9,520 nucleotides of DNA from an uncultured bacterium. GTDB lineage: Bacteria > Chloroflexota > Anaerolineae > JACIWP01. The notes beneath the pieces are model-generated. The model was not told the origin of the DNA. It saw only the letters and a program-made list of their open reading frames with translations, and did not search any database. Made by a program: the position numbers and the translations under genes. Positions 1 to 5,589 of this stretch are shown here, piece after piece. Location of the stretch: positions 1-9,520 of the forward strand of contig CAIQJD010000098.1 in the NCBI GenBank assembly GCA_903872005.1. Direction: 5' to 3'. Each line of letters begins with the position of its first letter. The first letter of the stretch is position 1.

Positions 1-521
1 AGCCCCATGATGCGCTGCGAGATGGGGACCTTCTTGCCGAAGAAGAGGCCGCGCCGGCGGTTCTCGAAGAGCAGGATCAAGACCAGCATGACGATGACGG
101 AGCCTTGCGACGTCCAGATGGAGACGTCTTGGGCCAGGCCGTCGTACCAGATGTGGGTCTGGATGAGATGCAGCACGATGAAGAAGGCATTGGCGGCCAG
201 CGCGATGACGTTAAGCCGGGTCAGGCCGGCGCTGAAACGCTTGACGCGCGTCTGGCCGTAGTAGAAGAGGCCCCAAATGGTGATCTGGTGCAAGGCGTAG
301 AAGCCCCAGGAGGTGAAGCGGCCCCAGAAGGTGGCGGCCGGCAGCTTCCAGTAGTACCAGCTTGCGCCGGCGTCGGGCAGGTGCGGCACGTTGGCAAGCC
401 GGCCGCTCAGGGCGTAGATCAGCGCCGTGAAGGCCAGACTGAAGAGGATGCCGCCCCACAGGGCCAGGACATCGCTGCGGGGCCGGCCGGCGGCCGGCGT
501 GGTCTGAACGTTCGCAGTCAT
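1..521 (-). CDS. Hypothetical multi-pass membrane protein (3' end beyond the window)
   Basis: The reading frame is open from an ATG at 521 down to the window edge, giving 173 codons with no stop. A good ribosome binding site (GGAGGG, 531-536) sits 9 nt before the ATG and fixes the start. The N-terminus is a short polar tail (residues 1-17). Hydrophobic segments follow at about 18-38, 62-88, 102-124 and 134-152, so at least four membrane helices are likely. Many aromatic residues lie at helix edges (WYYW at 55-58, FYY at 86-88, HIWY at 123-126). After the last helix comes a basic stretch FENRRRG (152-158) and FFGKK (160-164), consistent with a cytosolic side by the positive-inside rule. I do not recognise the family and see no catalytic motif or binding residues. 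Both ends of its role are unknown because the C-terminus and downstream neighbours lie outside the window. The reading frame and membrane nature are well supported; the function is not. Confidence 0.82.
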   Translation of the reverse strand, partial: MTANVQTTPAAGRPRSDVLALWGGILFSLAFTALIYALSGRLANVPHLPDAGASWYYWKLPAATFWGRFTSWGFYALHQITIWGLFYYGQTRVKRFSAGLTRLNVIALAANAFFIVLHLIQTHIWYDGLAQDVSIWTSQGSVIVMLVLILLFENRRRGLFFGKKVPISQRIMG

Positions 522-645
522 AGGTTGATACCCTCCAAGAAATTGATTCCTACCTGATTTTCGGCAATGGGACGCGACGAACGCTGGCAAACGCGGATTC
601 TTGGACTATTCTGCTCCTCGTCCGCGTCCAATCCAAAAACAGGCA

Positions 646-654
646 ATTTTAGCA
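646..654 (-). promoter_or_regulatory. Putative extended -10 promoter for the membrane-protein gene
   Basis: On the minus strand the sequence reads TGC followed by TAAAAT, i.e. a TGN extended -10 element with a 5/6 match to TATAAT. No convincing TTGACA lies 16-18 bp upstream, where the sequence is GC-only; extended -10 promoters often lack one. Transcription would start near 640, giving a leader of roughly 118 nt before the ATG at 521. This is motif inference only. Confidence 0.4.
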
Positions 655-745
655 TAATCGCGCGCGGCCGGCGCGTCTGGAAGCTCCCTTCCACTGGCGG
701 GTAGTGTATCTATTGGGTTGCGAATCGCCTGCGTCGCCGTGTTCT

Positions 746-804
746 GTAGCATCGCCCCTTGTGGGCGTCCGAGGTTTTCGGACGGGCACAAGGCCCGCCG
801 CTAC
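746..804. repeat. GTAGC-bounded imperfect inverted repeat, copy 1
   Basis: The two arms (746-772 and 778-804) are about 27 bp each and are nearly perfect reverse complements, bounded by GTAGC and GCTAC and separated by a 4-5 nt loop. Transcribed from either strand this would form a long hairpin. It lies 42 bp beyond the stop of the secreted-protein gene (minus strand), so it could protect or help end that transcript. No T-run follows, so I do not call it a terminator. A diverged second copy is at 3514-3570. The structure resembles dispersed REP/MITE-like palindromes. The rest of the 522-846 gap holds the -10 element above and nothing else I recognise. Confidence 0.7.
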
Positions 805-846
805 GATTCACCCCCCGATGTGAAACATACCTGCCCGCTATCTACT

Positions 847-2394
847 TCACCCCTTCTTCACCAGCGGCAGATGCGCCGGCCAGCGCGTGCGCCGCACATC
901 TACCGCCGGCGCGGCCGCATCGTTGTCATACTGGCGGGTGTCTATCGCCCCGGCCGGTTCCGCGTGGGCGCCGTTTTCCAGCGTCCCGGCATAGTTCGGC
1001 GCGACCCGCACGCCGATATCCAGGCTGCGCGCGCCGCGCGCCGGCAGATTACTCACCGCGCACCGGACGCCCGCGTCCTGGCGCTCGCAGCCGGCCGGCA
1101 GGCGCGTCTCGGCCACCGCATACGCCGGCTGCCACGTATCGGAGATGACGGCGCTCACGACGCGGTTCTCGTAGTTGGTGATGGTCAGGGTATAGGTCAG
1201 CCACGCGCCGGCGTCCACGGTCGTCGCGCCGGCGCTCTTCCGCACGCCGATGTCGGCCACCGGGCAGCGCGCCGGGTCGGGGATCAACTGCACCATGAAC
1301 CAGTTGGTTGTTTGCAGGCTCGGCGTCGTCACGTGCGTCGCCGAGATGTGTACCGTGTCCAGTTGATGCGCGCAGGTGGGCAGGCCGGTCGCCCGCACCC
1401 GCAAATTGGTCGGCCCAAAGACGAAGGAAGCCGGCGGCAGCGTGATCTGGGTGACGGGCTGATTCGCCGCATCGCGCCACGCATACGCGAAGCCCAGCTC
1501 CGACTCGATGGCCTCCAGCCGGTACGTCTCTGCGCTGGTACTCGTGTGTTCCAGGCGCACGGGGATTTCGACGGTCGTCGTCATCGTCGTCGTGATGCCC
1601 GGCCCGCCCCATAGGCCGAAGGCCACGCTGGTCAGCCGGCCCGGCAACATGCGGCCCGATTGATCCACCAATGCGATGGTAGACGGCTTCGGCTCAATGC
1701 AGGTCAGGCCGGCATCATTGCTCACGACCTGCACGCCGGCGCCGGCCTGCAGCGCCAGCCGCTCCGACACCGAGAGGCTGCGCGTTGTGCAGGCGGTCAA
1801 CTGCATATTGCAGCCATTACACCCCGACGCGCCGGCGAAGTCCAGCGCGTAGTGCAATTGTCCGTAGCCGCTGGTGATCGTCACGGTGCGCGTGGGGATG
1901 CTGTTCATCCAGTCGTAGTTCGCCGGCTTGAGCGCCTGCCAGGCGTGGCCGGCCGGCGGCGGGAAGAGTTCGGTCAGGCCGGCGGCCGTCTCGGCGTCGG
2001 GGATCAACGGGGCCGAGATGCTGAAAGACCCCCACGCGGAGAAGCCGACCTGGTGCTCGTTGCCGTGCAGCTTGCCTGGCTCTGTCGCGCCCGGCGCGGT
2101 GGGCAAGAGCAGCCCAATGGCCCAGGGCGCGGCGGCCAGGGAGCGCAAGGTTTGCAGGTCTTTGGTCGTCGCGAGCGCGTCGGAGATGCTGAAGTCGTGG
2201 TAGCGCTCGATCACGCCGGCCGCGCTTTCCGCAGCGACATCGCGCGATGTCACGGACACGGCGGTGCTGTTGTGATCCGAGCCGCCCAGGCAGCCGCACA
2301 GGCAGCCCCAACAGCCGGATGTGAAGAAGATGCCCAATGCGATACAGACCAGGATCACGATTTGCCACACTGCCCGCCGATCAAGACCCTTCAT
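847..2394 (-). CDS. Membrane-anchored or lipidated secreted protein with C-terminal DUF11-like domain
   Basis: The 515-residue product starts at an ATG preceded by a strong AAGGAGG site. A charged N-terminus (KGLDRR) is followed by a hydrophobic helix at about 8-25, typical of a signal anchor or signal peptide. Directly after it comes a cysteine cluster, C28, C31, C33 and C35. TSGC at 25-28 is an imperfect lipobox, so C28 might be lipidated. Residues about 90-375 are beta-rich and Thr/Ser-rich, with further cysteines (for example the GCNGC stretch) and no known catalytic motif. Residues about 379-481 look like a DUF11/Ig-like repeat: the strand pattern includes TYTLTITNY, then a 'DTWQP' turn and an 'NLPARG' segment. 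The protein ends in HLPLVKKG, resembling the 'YLPLV' tail of many Chloroflexota secreted proteins. The gene lies 63 bp after the SDR gene on the same strand and is probably co-transcribed. A surface or adhesive role is inferred from architecture; the ligand is unknown. Confidence 0.85.
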   Translation of the reverse strand: MKGLDRRAVWQIVILVCIALGIFFTSGCWGCLCGCLGGSDHNSTAVSVTSRDVAAESAAGVIERYHDFSISDALATTKDLQTLRSLAAAPWAIGLLLPTAPGATEPGKLHGNEHQVGFSAWGSFSISAPLIPDAETAAGLTELFPPPAGHAWQALKPANYDWMNSIPTRTVTITSGYGQLHYALDFAGASGCNGCNMQLTACTTRSLSVSERLALQAGAGVQVVSNDAGLTCIEPKPSTIALVDQSGRMLPGRLTSVAFGLWGGPGITTTMTTTVEIPVRLEHTSTSAETYRLEAIESELGFAYAWRDAANQPVTQITLPPASFVFGPTNLRVRATGLPTCAHQLDTVHISATHVTTPSLQTTNWFMVQLIPDPARCPVADIGVRKSAGATTVDAGAWLTYTLTITNYENRVVSAVISDTWQPAYAVAETRLPAGCERQDAGVRCAVSNLPARGARSLDIGVRVAPNYAGTLENGAHAEPAGAIDTRQYDNDAAAPAVDVRRTRWPAHLPLVKKG

Positions 2395-2416
2395 AGGACT
2401 CCTCCTTCTTGTATTC

Positions 2417-2458
2417 GTCGCGCCCTGTGCGCCTCAACGATGAGGCGTCTGTCGCGCC
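2417..2458. repeat. Hairpin flanked by a short direct repeat in the SDR/secreted-protein gap
   Basis: The 63-bp gap between the two minus-strand genes contains a perfect 7-bp stem, CGCCTCA (2430-2436) pairing with TGAGGCG (2441-2447), around a 4-nt loop. It is flanked by two copies of GTCGCGCC (2417-2424 and 2451-2458), the right copy overlapping the SDR stop codon. No T-run follows, so it is more likely an intercistronic processing or stability element than a terminator, if it does anything. Confidence 0.4.
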
Positions 2459-3387
2459 TACCTTTTCAGCAAATCCCGCAATGCGCTCTCCGCATCCGGA
2501 AACTGGAACCGGTACCCCAGCTCCAGCAGCCGGCGCGGCACGCCGCGCTGGCCCAACAGCAAGACATCCGCCACCTCGCCCAGCGCCAGGCGCAGCGCGA
2601 AGGCCGGCGCCGGCATCCAGACCGGCCGGCGCAGCACCCGTCCCAGGGTGCGCTCCAGCTCCATGTTTGTCAGGGATCCGGGCGCACACAGGTTGAAGAC
2701 CCCACGCGCCGCCGGCGTCTCGATCAGGAAGCGCAGCGCCCCCACTTCGTCGGCGACATGCGTCCACGAGAAGTACTGCCGGCCGTTTCCCAGCGGCCCG
2801 CCGATGAAGAAGTGGTTCGGCAGCGTCAGCATCCGCAGCACATAACTGGTGGGGCTGAGCACTACGCCCTGGCGCACGATGACGCGGCGCACGCGCAGCC
2901 CTTCAACCGGTTTGGTCGTCGGCTCCCACTGCGCGGCGGCCAACAGCGCCGCCCAATCGTTGCCGGCCGGCGCGTTCTCGTCCAGCTCGCGGTCGCCGCC
3001 ATCGCCATATACGCCGATGCCCGATGCCTGGATGACCACGCCGGGCTTCTCTTTCGCCAACGCCACCGCTTCGACGACCGCCTGGCCGGCGTTGACCCGG
3101 CTCTCAATGATGCGCCGCTTGCGCTCCGGCGTCCAGCGCCCCTCGCCGATGGATTCGCCGGCCAGGTTGACGATGGCCGTCGCACCCTCGGCCCAATGCC
3201 CCCAGCCGGCCGCGCTGCGCGCGTCCCAGGCCACGGCGCGCACCCCGGCCGGCAGCGCGCCGGCGGCTTCCGGCCGGCGGCTGAGCAGGATGACCTCGTA
3301 GCCGGCCGGCGCCAGCGCGGCCGCCAGCGCCCGACCGATCAAGCCCGTCCCGCCGGTGATGAGGATGCGTTTGTTCGTTCCTTCCAT
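2458..3387 (-). CDS. TIGR01777-family NAD(P)-dependent epimerase/SDR protein (YfcH-like)
   Basis: The 309-residue product is a full-length member of the extended SDR family often annotated as 'TIGR01777 family oxidoreductase' (YfcH in E. coli, SDR39U1 in animals). The Rossmann nucleotide-binding loop is TGGTGLIG at residues 11-18, right after the first beta strand. The family hallmark NLAGE followed by GRW is at 74-85. The SGIGVYG segment (122-128) supplies the Ser/Tyr region of the active site. The C-terminal 250-305 matches the DUF1731 pattern, with LALGE, LLLGQR and a GYRFQFPD segment. The length is normal for the family. The substrate is unknown for the family as a whole, so none is assigned here. 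The start at 3387 puts the glycine motif at the usual distance from the N-terminus; the ribosome binding site (GGTGA) is only moderate. It is likely the first gene of a two-gene transcript with the secreted protein downstream. Confidence 0.93.
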   Translation of the reverse strand: MEGTNKRILITGGTGLIGRALAAALAPAGYEVILLSRRPEAAGALPAGVRAVAWDARSAAGWGHWAEGATAIVNLAGESIGEGRWTPERKRRIIESRVNAGQAVVEAVALAKEKPGVVIQASGIGVYGDGGDRELDENAPAGNDWAALLAAAQWEPTTKPVEGLRVRRVIVRQGVVLSPTSYVLRMLTLPNHFFIGGPLGNGRQYFSWTHVADEVGALRFLIETPAARGVFNLCAPGSLTNMELERTLGRVLRRPVWMPAPAFALRLALGEVADVLLLGQRGVPRRLLELGYRFQFPDAESALRDLLKR

Positions 3388-3427
3388 AGCTTTTCACCGC
3401 CTTATCTCAACCATTTCCACAAGCTCT

Positions 3428-3455
3428 ATTTTACTCCAAATCGCCTACGTTGCAA
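3428..3455 (-). promoter_or_regulatory. Putative sigma-70 promoter for the SDR gene
   Basis: On the minus strand TAAAAT (3433 down to 3428) is a 5/6 -10 box and TTGCAA (3455 down to 3450) a 4/6 -35 box, 16 bp apart. Transcription would begin near 3421, leaving a leader of about 34 nt. It lies in the 421-bp divergent intergenic region, which also holds repeats at 3514-3570 and 3591-3655 and the plus-strand promoter at 3742-3771. Confidence 0.4.
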
Positions 3456-3513
3456 GCCGCAATTTCCGCCGGCCGGCGCCGCGTCCCCGCATCTCGCATC
3501 TTGATCGCCGGCC

Positions 3514-3570
3514 GTAGCATCGGCCCTCGTGGCCGTCCGAATCCCCAAACGCCCACAAGGGGCGATGCAC
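3514..3570. repeat. GTAGC-bounded imperfect inverted repeat, copy 2 (diverged)
   Basis: The left arm starts GTAGCATCG like the copy at 746-804, and the right arm, read in reverse complement, carries the same GCATCGCCCCTTGTGGGCG core. The arms are thus related to each other and to copy 1, with substitutions in each. It sits between the two divergent genes, immediately next to the pyrimidine-rich repeat at 3591-3655. Confidence 0.6.
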
Positions 3571-3590
3571 CCCGGCCTATCGCCGCATCC

Positions 3591-3655
3591 CCCTTTCGCG
3601 TCTTTCGCGCCCCTTTCGCGCCCTTCGTGCTCCAAACTCCCCCTCTGCGGTTCAT
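3591..3655. repeat. CCGCAGAG-family dispersed element, with a 10-nt tandem repeat array
   Basis: Positions 3591-3630 are four imperfect 10-nt units built on CCCTTTCGCG. At 3644-3655 follows CTCTGCGGTTCA, identical to the 12 nt at 7554-7565 and nearly so to the end of the 5347-5439 element (CTCTGCGGTGA). Read on the minus strand it is an element headed by GAACCGCAGAG followed by CGAAAG-type short-period repeats. The opposite arm seen in the other copies is not evident, so this copy seems partial or diverged. Small open frames through it, rich in Gly/Arg/Lys, are not credible genes. Confidence 0.55.
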
Positions 3656-3721
3656 TCCCCCTGTCAATCCCCCAACGTGTCATACATTGTCTTACGCGCC
3701 CCCGCCAAATTCCCAAAAAAC

Positions 3722-3771
3722 TTGACTTTTCTTGACTTTCTTTGACTTTCCCCGCCGGCCGGGCGTATAAT
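3722..3771 (+). promoter_or_regulatory. Sigma-70 promoter with three tandem -35-like boxes, driving the double amidohydrolase gene
   Basis: Three consecutive 10-nt units of form TTGACTTTYY occupy 3722-3731, 3732-3741 and 3742-3751. The last unit gives a -35 box (TTGACT, 3742-3747) placed 18 bp before a perfect TATAAT at 3766-3771. Transcription should start near 3778, about 30 nt before the ATG at 3809. The extra units lie exactly one helical turn apart, so they could be alternative -35 contacts or a direct-repeat operator for a regulator of the OmpR/PhoB type. The promoter is well supported; the operator idea is inference. Confidence 0.75.
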
Positions 3772-3808
3772 ACCCTTGCTCGCCATTTCGTGCTTACGGA
3801 GGCGCACC

Positions 3809-5326
3809 ATGCTCGTCTTTGACATCAACACCGCGTTCGGTCGCCGCACCGAATATGCCTACGACCTGTCCCTCTCCGCCCTCCTTTCTGACCTGGATCG
3901 CCATGCCGTCGCCGGCGCGCTGACCTACTCGCTGCGCGGCGTCCACTATCAGGCTGACGCCGGCAACGCCGAGACCTTTGCCGCCGCCTCCGCCCATCCG
4001 CACCTCATCCCCGCCGCCACGCTGGACCTGCGCGAGGTCTTCGGCTGGGAAGCGGAAGTGGCCGGCGCGCTGCGGCGCGGGGCGCGCTCCTTCGCCTTCT
4101 TCCCCGAGCTGCAAGCCTGGTCGCCTTCGGGCGTCTACTTCCGTAAGGTTCTGGATCGTCTGGCCGGCAGCGGCGTCTGCCTGATCTTCTGCGCCGGCGC
4201 TCTATCCGGGGCCAGCGGTCGCCTGGACGAGATCGCGGCCGTCAGCGCCGGCCGCGGCCTGCCAGTCATCTTCACCGACATCAACTACACCAACATGGCC
4301 GAAGCCATCAGCGTGGCGCAAGCCTACCCGCACATCTACTGCGAGACCAACTGGCTCGCCAGCATAGACGGCGTCGAAGTGATGGCCGAGGCTATCGGCG
4401 TCGGCCGGCTCCTCTACGGCTCCGGCGCGCCGCTGCGCCCGATGCAGAAAGCCCTCAATGAAGTCCTGGAGTCGCGCCTTTCGGACGCGGACAAGGCCGA
4501 CATCCTGGGCGGCAACGCCCTGCGCCTGTTGGGCGTCGCGCCGGCCGCGTTCGCCGGCCGGCCCGCACTGACCGACCGAGAGCCGCGCCGCTTCGCCGAA
4601 GAGATCTTCGACGTCCACTCGCACTTCGGCCACTGGCGTTTGCCCATCCACAACGAGCGCAACAACCCGACGCGCATGCTGGCGCGCATGCGCCGCGCCG
4701 GCGTCACGACGAGCATCGTCTCGCACTACGAGGGGATGCGCTATGACATGGAAGCCGGCAACCGCCTGGTCGCCGAAGGGATCGCCGGCCACCCGGAGCT
4801 GCTCGGCTACGTAGAGCTGAACCCGCACCAGTTGGAGGCATCCTGCGCCGAGATGGACAAGTACTACCAGCTCCCCAACTTCGCCGGCGCGGAAGTCGAG
4901 CTGATCCACACCGTCCAGCCCACCGGCAGCGCAGAGGTGCGCGCCCTGGTCGCGGAGATCGCGAAGCGCGGCAAGCCGGTGCTCTTTGAGCCGATCGGCG
5001 CGTATGATGCGCCGGCCGAGCGCGAGCTGGCCCGCCAGAACCCCGGCCTGACCATCATTCACGCCCACGGGTTCGACATCAACTGGGCGCGCGTCGTCGC
5101 CGACACGCCCAATATCTGCGTTGAGTTCAACCGCAGCGCCCCGTGCCATCACGACATCAAGGATTGTCTGCGCCTGTTGGGGCCAGAGCGGCTCCTCTTC
5201 GGCAGCGACCAGACCTTGCTCAGCCTGAGCGCGTCGGTGGGGCTGTACCTCGACGCCGGCCTGGGGCCGGCCGAACGCCGGCTCATCCTGAGCGAGAACG
5301 CCAAGCGCATCTTCGGCCGGCGCTGA
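3809..5326 (+). CDS. Double-barrel amidohydrolase family protein, N-terminal domain degenerate
   Basis: The 505-residue product is two tandem amidohydrolase_2-like (PF04909-type) TIM barrels, residues about 1-243 and 264-505, joined by a short linker. The C-terminal copy keeps the metal-site hallmarks: FDVHSHFG (H270, H272), HAHG (H418, H420) and FGSD (D467). Glu394 stands where a His is usual after strand 5. In the N-terminal copy the matching positions are FDINTAFG (N7, A9) and YGSG (G206), so it is probably non-catalytic. Other parallel stretches confirm duplication: 'DAGN' with 'EAGN', and 'VIFTDINYTN' with 'IIHAHGFDINW'. The ATG at 3809 is chosen because ACGGAGG lies 6 nt upstream; an in-frame TTG at 3776 is too close to the -10 box to be transcribed. 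The likely reaction is metal-dependent hydrolysis or decarboxylation of a small organic molecule; the substrate is unknown. The protein is probably cytosolic, since no signal peptide is seen. It is transcribed alone. Confidence 0.88.
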   Translation: MLVFDINTAFGRRTEYAYDLSLSALLSDLDRHAVAGALTYSLRGVHYQADAGNAETFAAASAHPHLIPAATLDLREVFGWEAEVAGALRRGARSFAFFPELQAWSPSGVYFRKVLDRLAGSGVCLIFCAGALSGASGRLDEIAAVSAGRGLPVIFTDINYTNMAEAISVAQAYPHIYCETNWLASIDGVEVMAEAIGVGRLLYGSGAPLRPMQKALNEVLESRLSDADKADILGGNALRLLGVAPAAFAGRPALTDREPRRFAEEIFDVHSHFGHWRLPIHNERNNPTRMLARMRRAGVTTSIVSHYEGMRYDMEAGNRLVAEGIAGHPELLGYVELNPHQLEASCAEMDKYYQLPNFAGAEVELIHTVQPTGSAEVRALVAEIAKRGKPVLFEPIGAYDAPAERELARQNPGLTIIHAHGFDINWARVVADTPNICVEFNRSAPCHHDIKDCLRLLGPERLLFGSDQTLLSLSASVGLYLDAGLGPAERRLILSENAKRIFGRR

Positions 5327-5346
5327 AGCCGGCGCCCCAGAGATTG

Positions 5347-5439
5347 CACCGCAGAGGTCGCAGAGCGCAGGGGGAATTATAGGGCGTCTCTGCGAACGAT
5401 CTATCTCTGAAACTCTGCGCTCTCCGCGCCTCTGCGGTG
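5347..5439. repeat. CCGCAGAG-family inverted repeat after the amidohydrolase gene
   Basis: CACCGCAGAGG (5347-5357) pairs perfectly with CCTCTGCGGTG (5429-5439), and the next 12-13 nt inward also pair with few mismatches, giving arms of about 24 bp around a loop of some 45 nt. It begins 21 bp after the stop codon. The same head sequence, CACCGCAGAGGTCGC, starts the element at 7508. It may cap the 3' end of the upstream transcript; no T-run is present, so intrinsic termination is not claimed. Confidence 0.65.
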
Positions 5440-5486
5440 AATGATCCTGGAACCCTGCAACTACCCCGATTCGCGATGTCAGTTAG

Positions 5487-5515
5487 TTGACATCCGCCCC
5501 CGTCGGTGTTATAGT
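5487..5515 (+). promoter_or_regulatory. Sigma-70 promoter for typA
   Basis: A perfect TTGACA (5487-5492) and a 5/6 TATAGT (5510-5515) are separated by the optimal 17 bp. Transcription would begin near 5522, leaving a leader of about 68 nt before the typA ATG. Its placement directly after the repeat at 5347-5439 shows typA is transcribed independently of the amidohydrolase gene. Confidence 0.75.
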
Positions 5516-5589
5516 AATCCTTCGCGTTCCCTGCGTGAGCACTGGGCGCGACGCACCATCTCGACCGAAAAGAGGCCCTTGCAGTACCC

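Noticed and set aside
718..1614. 298-aa plus-strand open frame starting inside the inverted repeat
   Set aside because: It begins with a TTG in or near the palindrome at 746-804 and then runs antisense to the secreted protein, with an Arg/Ala/Gly-rich sequence.
1660..3504. 614-aa plus-strand open frame
   Set aside because: It runs antisense through the SDR gene and most of the secreted-protein gene, has Arg/Gln/Ala/Pro-rich low-complexity sequence and no domain. Long antisense frames are expected at this GC content.
3591..3630. CRISPR-like array from evenly spaced repeats
   Set aside because: The units are 10 nt and contiguous, with no spacers and no cas genes nearby.
3426..3716. Small minus-strand frame rich in Gly, Arg, Glu and Lys in the divergent intergenic region
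   Set aside because: It is the translation of the short-period repeat at 3591-3655 and the palindrome at 3514-3570, a common source of spurious gene calls.
3776..3808. Upstream TTG start for the amidohydrolase gene
   Set aside because: It begins 5 nt after the -10 box, before or at the transcription start, and has no binding site. The ATG at 3809 has ACGGAGG at ideal distance.
4202..5152. 316-aa minus-strand open frame inside the amidohydrolase gene
   Set aside because: Entirely antisense to a well-supported enzyme gene, with composition typical of a complement frame and no recognisable motif.
5347..5439. Rho-independent terminator after the amidohydrolase gene
   Set aside because: The inverted repeat is long, but no T-run follows on either strand, so it is listed as a repeat only.
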